From Streptomyces composti (GTDB lineage Bacteria > Actinomycetota > Actinomycetes > Streptomycetales > Streptomycetaceae): DNA of 64,000 nucleotides. The translations under genes and the position numbers were made by a program. The first letter of the stretch is position 1; each line of letters begins with the position of its first letter. A model generated the notes under the pieces. That model made no database searches. It was not told where the DNA came from and saw only the letters and a program-made list of their open reading frames with translations. The stretch covers positions 62,001 through 126,000 of the forward strand of contig NZ_JAATEM010000001.1 of NCBI RefSeq assembly GCF_012034205.1, in the 5' to 3' direction. Below, piece by piece: positions 28,278 to 36,112 of the stretch.

Positions 28278-28673
28278 TCAGGCCTCGTCGCCCAGTGCGC
28301 GGGCCAGGGCAGCGCGCTGCAGGGGGAGCACCTCCGCGTGCAGCGCGCGCCCCTTCGGCGTCACGGAGACATACACGCCGCGCCGGTCCTCCGCGCAGAT
28401 GCTGCGGGTGACCAGGCCGTCCCTCTCCAGCCGCGCGATCAGCCGGGACAGCGCGCTCTGGCTCAGATGCACCCGGCCCACCAGGTTCTGCACCCGGCAC
28501 TGATCGCCCTCCTCGGGCGCGGCGGCCACCAGCAGGTCCAGCACCTCGAAGTCCGAGGCGCCCAGCCCGTACGGGTGCAGCGCGCGGTCGATCTCGCCAA
28601 GGGTGCGGGCGTGGACCGCGAGGATCTCCCGCCACCGCTCCTCGAGCCGCGTGCCGGTGGTGTGCGCTGCCAT
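28278..28673 (-). CDS. MarR family transcriptional regulator
   Basis: 131 residues. The winged-helix DNA-binding core is complete: VQNLVGRVHLSQSALSRLIARLERDGLVTRSICAEDRRGVYVSVTPKGRAL. MarR dimers usually repress their own gene and a neighbour and release DNA upon binding small phenolics or on oxidation. No obvious redox cysteine pair is present. TACGGT (28685-28680) is 6 nt before the ATG, so the gene is likely leaderless, and the region just upstream shares a 10-mer with a large palindrome in front of the dienoyl-CoA-reductase-like gene at 43.8 kb. Confidence 0.85.
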   Translation of the reverse strand: MAAHTTGTRLEERWREILAVHARTLGEIDRALHPYGLGASDFEVLDLLVAAAPEEGDQCRVQNLVGRVHLSQSALSRLIARLERDGLVTRSICAEDRRGVYVSVTPKGRALHAEVLPLQRAALARALGDEA

Positions 28674-28904
28674 GTTCGAACCGTAACACTCGTTGCACGT
28701 TGAATGAATGCGCATCGAGGCCGGTCCCTCCGGTCCTCGCGGACGCCGGCTGCTTCCCGCCTCAACCGTCTTGTCCGCCAGGGGAGTTGAGGACAATCTG
28801 GTGCTTCTCCCGGACAAGCTGACCGACTCGCGGGACGCGGAGGGCGCGGCTGCGGGACAGTGGAGGGGCCCGGAGAGAAGGACGCCCGGGCGGAGGTGGA
28901 CGAC

Positions 28905-29162
28905 ATGCTCAAGGCCCCCGTCGGCACGACCCGCATGCACATCCTGGCCTGGCTGCGAGAGCCCGCCCTCGCCGAGACCGGCGCCACCGCGGAGGGCGTC
29001 GCCGCCCGCTTCGGACTCCCACGCCCGGTCGCCCTCACCCACCTCCGCCTGCTCACCGCCATCGGCCTGCTGCACGCCACCCCGCTCGGCGGCCGCGTGT
29101 ACTACCGGTGCGACGAGGTCCGCATCGCCGACGTGGCGCGCCGGTTCGAGAAGGGCTGGTAG
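28905..29162 (+). CDS. Small winged-helix regulator (ArsR-like)
   Basis: 85 residues. RMHILAWLREPA, GVAARFGLPRPVALTHLRLLTAIGLLHATPLGGRVYYRCDEVRI is a complete ArsR-type winged helix with recognition helix PRPVALTHLRLL and a wing. No metal-binding cysteine pair such as CVCDL is present, so it is unlikely to be a classic metal sensor. The GGAGG at 28892-28896, 8 nt before ATG 28905, decides the start. It is followed by the fluoride channel pair; a regulatory link is only positional. Confidence 0.72.
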   Translation: MLKAPVGTTRMHILAWLREPALAETGATAEGVAARFGLPRPVALTHLRLLTAIGLLHATPLGGRVYYRCDEVRIADVARRFEKGW

Positions 29163-29357
29163 AGGGGCGGGGGCCGGCGCCTGCCGCCGCGGCCGGGCTC
29201 CGCGCTACCCTGGCTCACGACCGCGGGCGTGCCGCCCGCGGCACGGCGGTGGGGCCCGCCGTACCCGAACCGCGGCACGACCGCCGCCGACGGTCCCTGC
29301 TTGCCACAGCGTGCGCCCGGTCGTCCGGGCCGCCCCGCGAGTAGGAGACGTACCAGC

Positions 29358-29801
29358 GTGACCCTCCCGAAGACCCGGGCCCGGCCGACCCGCACCGCGG
29401 GCTTTCTCCAGGGGCGGGTCGTGGCCGCCGTCGCCCTCGGCGGGGGAGCGGGGGCAGCCGCGCGCCACGCGGCCGCCGTGCACTGGCCGACGCCGGCCCA
29501 CGGATTCCCCTGGACCACCTTGGTGGTCAACGTCGCCGGGTGCGCACTGATCGGCCTGCTGACGGTGCTCCTCACCGAGGCCCGCCGGACCCCTCACCCC
29601 CTGCTCCGCCCGTTCCTCGCCACCGGCGTCCTCGGCGGCTTCACCACCTTCTCCACCTACACGACGGACATCGCCGGGCTCCTCGCCGAAGGACACGCCC
29701 GCACCGCGCTCGCCTGCCTCGTCGTGACCCCGCTCGCCGCCCTCACCGCCGTGTGGCTCGCGGCGCGGGCGACCCGGGGGCTGCTCAGGGGGCGCGCATG
29801 A
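29358..29801 (+). CDS. crcB1: Fluoride exporter subunit, CrcB/Fluc
   Basis: 147 residues with four membrane helices. The Fluc signature is present: FPWTTLVVNVAGCALIGLL and TGVLGGFTTFSTYTTD. Fluc channels are dual-topology dimers that export F-. The GTG start at 29358 has AGGAG 10 nt upstream, and a basic N-terminal extension precedes the first helix. Its stop overlaps the next crcB start (ATGA). A small 8-bp hairpin (CCGCGGGC at 29221-29228 with GCCCGCGG at 29234-29241) lies upstream. I see no fluoride riboswitch. Confidence 0.9.
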   Translation: MTLPKTRARPTRTAGFLQGRVVAAVALGGGAGAAARHAAAVHWPTPAHGFPWTTLVVNVAGCALIGLLTVLLTEARRTPHPLLRPFLATGVLGGFTTFSTYTTDIAGLLAEGHARTALACLVVTPLAALTAVWLAARATRGLLRGRA

Positions 29802-30172
29802 GCTGGCTGCTCGTCGTCACCGGCGCCATGATCGGCGCCCCGCTGCGCTACCTCGCCGACCGCGCCGTGCAGGCCCGGCACACCTCCGGCTTCCCCTGGG
29901 GCACCTTCACCGTCAACGTCGCAGGCAGCCTCGTGCTCGGGCTGCTCACCGGCGCGGTGATCGCGGGCGCCGCGGGCTCCCGGCTCGCGCTGCTGCTCGG
30001 GACCGGGCTGTGCGGGGCGCTCACCACGTACTCGACCTTCTCCTGGGAGACCCTGCGGCTGATCGAGACCGGCGCCCGGGGCCGGGCGGCCGCCAACGTG
30101 GCCGGAAGCGTGCTGGCCGGTCTCGGCGCCGCCTGCGCAGGCCTCGCCCTGGCGCGGGGGATCTGGCCCTGA
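29798..30172 (+). CDS. crcB2: Fluoride exporter subunit, CrcB/Fluc (partner)
   Basis: 124 residues, four membrane helices, with GAPLRYLADR, FPWGTFTVNVAGSLVLGLL and GTGLCGALTTYSTFSWET. The tandem, 4-bp overlapping arrangement with crcB1 fits heterodimeric Fluc systems in which two subunits of opposite topology assemble one channel pair. The second copy keeps the polar-track Thr/Ser and the central Asn. Confidence 0.92.
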   Translation: MSWLLVVTGAMIGAPLRYLADRAVQARHTSGFPWGTFTVNVAGSLVLGLLTGAVIAGAAGSRLALLLGTGLCGALTTYSTFSWETLRLIETGARGRAAANVAGSVLAGLGAACAGLALARGIWP

Positions 30173-30182
30173 GCGGTCCCGA

Positions 30183-30245
30183 TTGACAGCGGCAGCCCCG
30201 CCACCGCACCATCGCTCCGTGAACCTGTCAGACAGCCAGACAGGT
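30183..30245 (+). promoter_or_regulatory. Promoter and nested operators at the GntR gene start
   Basis: TTGACA (30183-30188) and a weak -10-like CACCAT (30207-30212) are spaced 18 nt; GTG 30219 follows after 6 nt. Just inside the coding sequence lie two nested inverted repeats. CTGTC-A-GACAG (30225-30235) fits the GT-N3-AC core bound by FCD-type GntR proteins. ACCTGTC (30223-30229) is matched by GACAGGT (30239-30245). Both are placed for autorepression of the operon. Confidence 0.65.
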
Positions 30246-30953
30246 GGGGTGCCCGGACCGCGCCGCGTCAGCGCGCTGGAGGCGGTGCTCGCCCACCTGC
30301 GCGGTGCCATCGAACGCGGCGAGTACGCCATCGGCGACAAGCTCCCCTCCGAGGCGGAGCTCTGCCGCACCCTCGAGGTCTCCCGGCCCGTGCTGCGCGA
30401 GGCGCTGCGGGCCCTGCAGACCATGGGCCTGACGGTGTCCCGCACCGGCAGGGGCACCTTCGTGGTCGCCGACGCCGTGGCCGGCCCCACCTTCGGCGAC
30501 TACTCGGCGGGGGACCTCCTCGAGGTGCGCCGCCACGTGGAGATCCCGGTCGCCGGCTACGCCGCCCTGCGCCGCACCCAGGACGACCTGGACCGGCTCA
30601 CCGGCCTGCTGGACCGCATGGAACGGGAGACGGACACCGCGGCCTGGGTCGCCATGGACACCCGCTTCCACCTGGCCGTGGCCGAGGCGTCCCAGAACCC
30701 GGTGTTCCGCCGGGTCATCGAGGAGCTGCGGGACGCACTGGCCCGCCAGTCCGCGTTCCTCAACGAGCTGGGCGGACGCCGTGAGCAGTCCGACTGTGAG
30801 CACCGGGCCGTCGTCGAGGCCCTGATCGCCGGGTCCGAGCACCGGGCGGCCGACGCCATGACCCACCATCTCGACCGCGTCGAGAGCACCCTCGCCGACA
30901 TCGTGCGCCGCGCGCGCCCGGTGCCGTCCCGACCCACGAGCAGCAGGCAGTGA
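30219..30953 (+). CDS. GntR family regulator, FadR/FCD type
   Basis: 244 residues. A winged helix (about 17-80: KLPSEAELCRTLEVSRPVLREALRALQTMGLTVSRTGRGTFV) is followed by an FCD helical domain (about 95-230) with the metal/ligand residues of the family: D in MDTRFHLAVAEASQN, and H in EHRAVVEALIAG and THHLDRVE. The leaderless GTG start at 30219 is chosen from the promoter spacing. It overlaps the asparaginase gene (TGATG) and likely controls this operon in response to a small carboxylate or amino acid. Confidence 0.85.
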   Translation: MNLSDSQTGGVPGPRRVSALEAVLAHLRGAIERGEYAIGDKLPSEAELCRTLEVSRPVLREALRALQTMGLTVSRTGRGTFVVADAVAGPTFGDYSAGDLLEVRRHVEIPVAGYAALRRTQDDLDRLTGLLDRMERETDTAAWVAMDTRFHLAVAEASQNPVFRRVIEELRDALARQSAFLNELGGRREQSDCEHRAVVEALIAGSEHRAADAMTHHLDRVESTLADIVRRARPVPSRPTSSRQ

Positions 30954-31969
30954 TGCGCCACAGCACCCTCCCCGCGGACGCACCCCCGGTCCGCGAGCCC
31001 CGCCACGCCCCCGTCGCCCACCTCGTCCGCGGCGGCCTGGTGGAGGGCGTCCACTACGGCTCCGTCGTCGTCCTCGGCCCCGGCGGCGAGCCGCTCTTCC
31101 GGCTGGGCGACCCCGAGGCCGCCTTCCATCCGAGGTCCGCGGTCAAGCCGCTCCAGGCCGCCGCGATGGTGCGGGCCGGTCTCCCGCTCGACGGCGAGCT
31201 GCTCTCCCTCGCCGCCGCCAGCCACTCCGGCGAGGAACGCCACCTCGCGGGAACGCGGCGGATCCTGGCGGCCGCCGGCCTCACCGAGCGGCACCTGCGC
31301 AATGTGCCGGACCTGCCGTTCGGCGCAGAGGTACGGGACAGCTGGGTCCGTGACGGCCGGGCGCCCTGCAGGCTCGCCCAGAACTGCTCCGGCAAGCACG
31401 CGGCGATGCTCCACACCTGCGTCCTCAACGGCTGGCCCCTGGAGGACTACCTCGACCCCGCGCACCCGCTCCAGCAGATGATCGCCGAGACCGTCGAGGA
31501 CCTCACCGGGCAGCGCATCGCCCAGGTGACCGTCGACGGCTGCGGTGCGCCGCTGTTCTCCGTCTCCCCGCACGGGCTCGCCCGCGCCGTCGCGCGGATC
31601 GCCACCGCCGCGCCGGGCACCCCCGAGGGCCGGGTCGCCGACGCGATGCGGCAGCACCCGGAGATGGCCTCCGGCTCCGGTCGGGACGTGGCCGCGCTGA
31701 TGCGGGCCGTGCCCGGGCTGCTCGCCAAGGACGGCTTCGAGGGCGTGCAGGTGGCCGCCCTCCCCGACGGCCGCGCGGTCGCCGTGAAGATAGCCGACGG
31801 CGCCGACCGGGCCCGCGTCCCCGTCGCCGCCGCCGCGCTGGTCCGCGCCGGGGTGGAGCCGGAGGCGCTCGCCGCCTTCGCGGGGCAGCCCCTGCTCGGC
31901 GGGGGCCGTCCGGTCGGCGCCGTACGCCCGGTGCCCGCGCTCGCCCCGCCGGCGGCCGCCCGCGTCTGA
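30953..31969 (+). CDS. L-asparaginase, Rhizobium-type (asparaginase II family)
   Basis: 338 residues. Motifs of the thermolabile Rhizobium etli-type family are present: HPRSAVKPLQA (about 60-70), ASHSGEERHL (about 89-98) and NCSGKHAAMLHTC (about 143-155). These are serine/lysine-based asparaginases unrelated to the E. coli type; they release ammonia from asparagine. The start ATG overlaps the stop of the GntR gene, indicating translational coupling. A glutaminase follows on the same strand, so the operon looks dedicated to amide nitrogen recovery. Confidence 0.88.
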   Translation: MRHSTLPADAPPVREPRHAPVAHLVRGGLVEGVHYGSVVVLGPGGEPLFRLGDPEAAFHPRSAVKPLQAAAMVRAGLPLDGELLSLAAASHSGEERHLAGTRRILAAAGLTERHLRNVPDLPFGAEVRDSWVRDGRAPCRLAQNCSGKHAAMLHTCVLNGWPLEDYLDPAHPLQQMIAETVEDLTGQRIAQVTVDGCGAPLFSVSPHGLARAVARIATAAPGTPEGRVADAMRQHPEMASGSGRDVAALMRAVPGLLAKDGFEGVQVAALPDGRAVAVKIADGADRARVPVAAAALVRAGVEPEALAAFAGQPLLGGGRPVGAVRPVPALAPPAAARV

Positions 31970-32058
31970 GTCCACGTCCGATCCCCGTGGGAGTGCGCCC
32001 CCGCCCGCTGCCCCGCGGGCCACCGGCCCCGCGGGCCCGAACGGAGAACAGCCACATC

Positions 32059-32985
32059 ATGACGACGTCGCCGACGAGCTTCGGGCCGGTCCTGGAGCGC
32101 ATCGCCGAGGAGATCGAGCGGACCCCCGGCCGCGGCCGGCCCGCCGACTACATCCCCGCGCTCGCGGCCCGCGACCCGCGCCGTTTCGGCATGGCCGTCG
32201 CCGAACCGGACGGCACCGTGTACGGGGTGGGGGACTGGCGGGAGCCGTTCTCGGCGCAGTCCGTCACCAAGGTGTTCACCCTCGCCCTGGTCCTGGCCCG
32301 CGAGGGCGACGCCCTGTGGGAGCACGTGGGCCGCGAGCCCTCCGGCAACCGCTTCAACTCCCTGGTGCAACTGGAGTACGAGGACGGCATCCCGCGCAAC
32401 CCGTTCATCAACGCCGGCGCTCTCGTCGTCACCGACCGGCTGCACACCCGCAGCGGCGACGCGGCCGGCGAACTGCTCGCCTTCCTGCGCGCCGAGAGCG
32501 GCAACCCGCAGCTCGGCTTCGACGAGGAGGTCGCCGCCTCCGAGTCCGCGCACGGCGACCGGAACGCCGCCCTGGCCCACTTCATGGCGTCCTACGGCAA
32601 CATCGACAACCCGGTGCCGGTCCTGCTCGAGCAGTACTTCCGGCAGTGCTCCGTCGCCGCCTCCTGCGCCGACCTGGCGCTGGCCGCCTCCTTCCTCGCC
32701 CGGCACGGCGTCCGCGCCGACGGCACCCGGCTGCTCACCCGCAGCCAGGCCAAGCAGGTCAACGCCATCATGCTGACCTGCGGCACCTACGACGCGGCGG
32801 GCGACTTCGCCTACCGCGTGGGGCTGCCCGGCAAGAGCGGCGTCGGCGGCGGCATCATCGCCGTCGTCCCCGGCCGGTGCACGCTCTGCGTGTGGAGCCC
32901 CGGCCTGGACGAGCGGGGCAACTCCGTCGCCGGGGTGGCGGCCCTGGACCGCTTCAACACCCTGACGGGCCTGTCGGTGTTCTGA
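32059..32985 (+). CDS. glsA: Glutaminase
   Basis: 308 residues, serine beta-lactamase-like fold. The catalytic S68-x-x-K71 lies in FSAQSVTKVF, with EPSGNRFNSL, NPFINAGAL, YFRQCSV and the C-terminal LPGKSGVGGGIIAVVPG. It hydrolyses L-Gln to Glu and NH4+. GGAG at 32043-32046 lies 12 nt before the ATG. It is the last gene of the GntR-asparaginase-glutaminase group and converges on the carboxypeptidase gene with only 28 bp between. Confidence 0.93.
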   Translation: MTTSPTSFGPVLERIAEEIERTPGRGRPADYIPALAARDPRRFGMAVAEPDGTVYGVGDWREPFSAQSVTKVFTLALVLAREGDALWEHVGREPSGNRFNSLVQLEYEDGIPRNPFINAGALVVTDRLHTRSGDAAGELLAFLRAESGNPQLGFDEEVAASESAHGDRNAALAHFMASYGNIDNPVPVLLEQYFRQCSVAASCADLALAASFLARHGVRADGTRLLTRSQAKQVNAIMLTCGTYDAAGDFAYRVGLPGKSGVGGGIIAVVPGRCTLCVWSPGLDERGNSVAGVAALDRFNTLTGLSVF

Positions 32986-33013
32986 GCCCCGCCCCTCCGG
33001 TCCAGCTGCTGCC

Positions 33014-34195
33014 TCACCGTTCCGAGGGCACCGGCCCCCAGGCGAGCCGCAGGGACACCCCCACCACGGCTCCGCCCAGCAGCGCGGCGCCCGCCACGGC
33101 CCACACCGCCCCGGCGCGCCCTCCGTCGTCCAGGGCTTCCGCCCTGGCCGGGCCGGTCTCCGCCTCGGGCCCCGTCAGCGGCCGGTCGCGCAGCGCGTCC
33201 AGCGACCCCACCGGATCGACCCGCCCCGCCGCGGCGAAGCCCCAGTCGAGAAGCTCCCTGGCCTCCTCGTACACGGCGTGCGCCCCGCCCTCCTGAGGGT
33301 TCAGCACGGTCGCCACGAGGGTGCGCCCGTCCCGGCGTGCCGCCGCCACCAGGGTGTGCCCGGCGTGGCTGGTGTAGCCGTTCTTGATGCCGACGAGACC
33401 CTCGTAGGGCTCCACGTCGTCCGCGCCGGTGAGCAGCCGGTTGGTGTTGCGGATGGGGTAGCTGCCGCCGTCGCGGGCCGGGAAGAGCGCGAAGCGCTTC
33501 TTGCAGTAGCGGGCGAACTCCGGGTTCTTCAGCCCGGCCCGGCCGAACACCGCGAGGTCGAAGGCGGAGGACACCTGACCGGGCGCGTCGTACCCGTCCG
33601 GTGATGTCACCCGGGTGTCGCGGGCGCCGAGCGCGCGGGCTTTCGCCTCCATCCGCTCCGCGGTGACCCGCCAGCCGCCGTTGAGCGCGGCCAGCACGTG
33701 CACGGCGTCGTTGCCGGAGTTCAGGAACACCCCGTTCCAGAGGTCGGACACCCGGTATGTGCGGTCCTCCGCGACGCCGACCAGGCTGCTGCCCGGACCG
33801 ATGCCGCGCAGCTCCTTCTCGCTGACGGTGTGCCGGATGCCGGCAGGCAGCGACGGCAGCACGGTGAGCGCGAACAGCGTCTTCAGGGTGCTGGCGGGCG
33901 GCAGCTTGCGGTGCGCGTTGTGCGCGGCGAGCACATCACCGCTGCGGGCGTCGGCCACCAGCCAGGCCTTGGCCGACAGTTCGGGCAGCTCGGGCGCCTT
34001 GCGGTGCGGGCGCACCTGCGTTCCCCGGCGGTACAGCAGCTCGGCGGGCGCCGCCTTCGTGACCCGCGGGCCGGAGCCCGGTGAGGGCCCGGAGTCCGCG
34101 GCCGTGCTCCCCGCGGCGGGTGCGAGCACCAGCAGGCCCGCCGTGCACAGCACACAGGTGGATACGGCAGCCCGCGAAGCAAGTCCGATAGTCAT
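33014..34195 (-). CDS. D-alanyl-D-alanine carboxypeptidase (penicillin-binding protein 5-like)
   Basis: 393 residues. A signal peptide (about 1-33) and a peptidase S11 domain carry S102-x-x-K105 (ASTLK), S160-G-N162 and a KNG box (GIKNGYTSHAGHT) replacing KTG, as in many streptomycete members. A C-terminal membrane helix (about 366-386) anchors it. The enzyme trims the terminal D-Ala of peptidoglycan stem peptides outside the membrane. TACGTT (34207-34202) lies exactly 6 nt before ATG 34195, so the message is likely leaderless. Confidence 0.92.
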   Translation of the reverse strand: MTIGLASRAAVSTCVLCTAGLLVLAPAAGSTAADSGPSPGSGPRVTKAAPAELLYRRGTQVRPHRKAPELPELSAKAWLVADARSGDVLAAHNAHRKLPPASTLKTLFALTVLPSLPAGIRHTVSEKELRGIGPGSSLVGVAEDRTYRVSDLWNGVFLNSGNDAVHVLAALNGGWRVTAERMEAKARALGARDTRVTSPDGYDAPGQVSSAFDLAVFGRAGLKNPEFARYCKKRFALFPARDGGSYPIRNTNRLLTGADDVEPYEGLVGIKNGYTSHAGHTLVAAARRDGRTLVATVLNPQEGGAHAVYEEARELLDWGFAAAGRVDPVGSLDALRDRPLTGPEAETGPARAEALDDGGRAGAVWAVAGAALLGGAVVGVSLRLAWGPVPSER

Positions 34196-34295
34196 ACCGC
34201 AAACGTAGAAACGACCCCCCGGCGCGGCCCGCTGCCCCGGCCGCACGCGCCCCGCGAGCACCCGGATGCCGCACTCCGGCGCGGGCGGCGAGGCG

Positions 34296-34694
34296 TCAGG
34301 CCGGGCGTTCCCGCGCGTCCTTCGCGATGCGTTCGAACTGGGCGCCCATGGCCTCCGCGAGGGCCTGGGCTCCCGACAGGGGGCGGACCATCACGGTGAA
34401 CTCGTCGATGAGGCCGTTCTCGTCGAGGTGGAGGAAGTCGCAGCCCTCGACGGTGCGGTCGCCGACGCGGGCGGTGAAGAGGAGGGCGTGGTCGCGGCCC
34501 GAGGTGTCGTCGATCTCCCGGACGTAGCGGAAGTCCTCGAACACGCGGGCCACCCCGCGCAGGATCGCCGCGGTCATCGGCTTGCCGGTGTACGGCTTGA
34601 AGACGACGGGGCTGGTGAAGACCACGTTCTCGGCCAGCAGTGCCTCGGCGGCGTCCAGGTCCCGTGCCTCGATGGCCTCTCGGAATGCCTTCAT
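34296..34694 (-). CDS. SnoaL-like / NTF2-fold protein
   Basis: 132 residues. FREAIEARDLDAAEALLAENVVFTSPVVFKPYTGKPMTAAILRGVARVFEDFRY and DGLIDEFTVMVRPLSG-like C-terminal strands give the cone-shaped NTF2 fold used by SnoaL cyclases, ketosteroid isomerases and many uncharacterised proteins. No catalytic pair can be assigned. ATG 34694 is chosen because GGGAG lies 5 nt upstream; ATG 34706 is in frame. It is divergent from a PadR gene with about 57-69 bp between, so PadR control is plausible. Confidence 0.75.
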   Translation of the reverse strand: MKAFREAIEARDLDAAEALLAENVVFTSPVVFKPYTGKPMTAAILRGVARVFEDFRYVREIDDTSGRDHALLFTARVGDRTVEGCDFLHLDENGLIDEFTVMVRPLSGAQALAEAMGAQFERIAKDARERPA

Positions 34695-34763
34695 CGCGGC
34701 TCCCATAGTCAACAAATTGAATAGGTGCGAATGAGAATAGTCGCCCGCTGCTACCGTGTCCAC

Positions 34764-35333
34764 ATGTCCCTCAAGTACGCCGTTCTCGCCGCCCTGCTGG
34801 AGGGCGAGGCCTCGGGCTACGAGCTGTCCAAGCTCTTCGACGTCTCGTTCGCCAACTTCTGGGCCTCCACCCCGCAGCAGCTCTACCGCGAGCTGGAACG
34901 GCTGGAGCGGGACGGCCTGGTCCGGGCGCGCGTGGTGCGGCAGGAGCGGCGGCCGGACAAGCGGATGTTCTCCCTCACCGAGAGCGGCCGCAGGGACCTG
35001 GAGACCTTCGCCGCGGCGCCGCCGAAGCGGCCCACCGCCATCCGCGACGAACTCATGATCAAGATCCAGGCCATGGACCTGGACGGTGTCGATCCCGAGG
35101 CGACCTGTGCCCTCGTCGAGGAGCGCGCGACCTGGGCGCGCGCCAAGCTCGACCGCTACGCCCGGGTGCGGGAGCGCCTGCTGGGCGGGCGCACCGAGGA
35201 GGAGTTCCTGCGCCGGGCCGACCGGATCGGGCCCTACCTCACCCTGATGGGCGGCATCGCCTTCGAGGAGGAGAACCTGCGCTGGTGCGAGCGGGTGCTC
35301 GCGGTGCTGCGCAGCCGGGCCGCTCTAAGCTGA
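34764..35333 (+). CDS. PadR family transcriptional regulator
   Basis: 189 residues. The N-terminal PadR winged helix (MSLKYAVLAALLEGEASGYELSKLFDVSFANFWASTPQQLYRELERLERDGLV) is followed by a C-terminal helical domain (about 95-185), the subfamily-1 layout. Ligand unknown. TACCGT (34752-34757) lies exactly 6 nt before the ATG. The gap to the divergent NTF2-fold gene contains TCAA-CAAA-TTGA at 34709-34720 as a short dyad. Confidence 0.85.
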   Translation: MSLKYAVLAALLEGEASGYELSKLFDVSFANFWASTPQQLYRELERLERDGLVRARVVRQERRPDKRMFSLTESGRRDLETFAAAPPKRPTAIRDELMIKIQAMDLDGVDPEATCALVEERATWARAKLDRYARVRERLLGGRTEEEFLRRADRIGPYLTLMGGIAFEEENLRWCERVLAVLRSRAALS

Positions 35334-35337
35334 CGGA

Positions 35338-36084
35338 ATGTTCAGCCCCGAAGGCCCCGGCCTGCGTGAGCTCGCCGTCCAGGCCCTGTCCTCCGTCGAG
35401 CGCGGCTACGACCTGCTCGCCCCCAAGTTCGACGCCACGCCCTTCCGTACGCCCGACTCCGTGCTGGACGCCACCACGTCCGCGCTGCGGCGGATGGGAC
35501 CGTTCGGCAGCGGGCTCGACCTGTGCTGCGGCACGGGGGCGGGCATCGGAGTGCTGCAGCGGGTGTGCCGGGAGCGGGTCACCGGTGTCGACTTCAGCGC
35601 CGGGATGCTCGAGGTGGCGCGGCGGCGTGTCCGGGGTGCGGGGCCGCAGGTGGACCTGGTGCGGGCGGACGCCCGCGCCCTGCCGTTCGGCCCCGCCTTC
35701 GACCTCGTGGTCAGCTTCGGGGCGTTCGGTCACTTCCTGCCCGCCGAGCGGCCGCGGCTGTTCGCCCAGGTCCGCTCGGTGCTGCGGCCGGGCGGGCGCT
35801 TCGTCTTCCCGGTGGTCGCCCCGGCCCGGCCGGGCTCGCTCGCGTACTGGATGCTGCTCGGCTTCGACGTGGTGATGCGGGTGCGCAACGCCGTCTGGCG
35901 GCCGCCGTTCGTCATGTACTACCGGGCGATGCCGTTCAGCGCCCTCGGCCCGGAACTCACCGAGGCCGGCTTCCGGGTGCGGTGGCAGCCGCTCGAGGAG
36001 TTCGGCCGGCGGGCGGACGGCAGTCCCAGGGTGCGCCTGGTCGTGGCCACAGCCACCCGCCCGCAGGACCGTCGAACCCTGTGA
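35338..36084 (+). CDS. Class I SAM-dependent methyltransferase
   Basis: 248 residues. Motif I is LDLCCGTGAGIGVL (about 60-73), post-I acidic residue in VTGVDFSAGML, and motif III near LRPGGRFVFPVV. The layout is that of ubiE/phosphatidylethanolamine-type small-molecule methyltransferases; substrate unknown. A TAAGCT hexamer (35326-35331) overlapping the PadR stop lies 6 nt before this ATG. The gene may thus have its own leaderless promoter as well as read-through from padR. Confidence 0.83.
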   Translation: MFSPEGPGLRELAVQALSSVERGYDLLAPKFDATPFRTPDSVLDATTSALRRMGPFGSGLDLCCGTGAGIGVLQRVCRERVTGVDFSAGMLEVARRRVRGAGPQVDLVRADARALPFGPAFDLVVSFGAFGHFLPAERPRLFAQVRSVLRPGGRFVFPVVAPARPGSLAYWMLLGFDVVMRVRNAVWRPPFVMYYRAMPFSALGPELTEAGFRVRWQPLEEFGRRADGSPRVRLVVATATRPQDRRTL

Positions 36085-36112
36085 CGGGCGCCCGGGGCCG
36101 GGTGTCTCCGGC

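Noticed and set aside
29163..29357. Fluoride riboswitch upstream of the crcB pair
   Set aside because: The conserved riboswitch core could not be found by eye; only a short GC hairpin is present.
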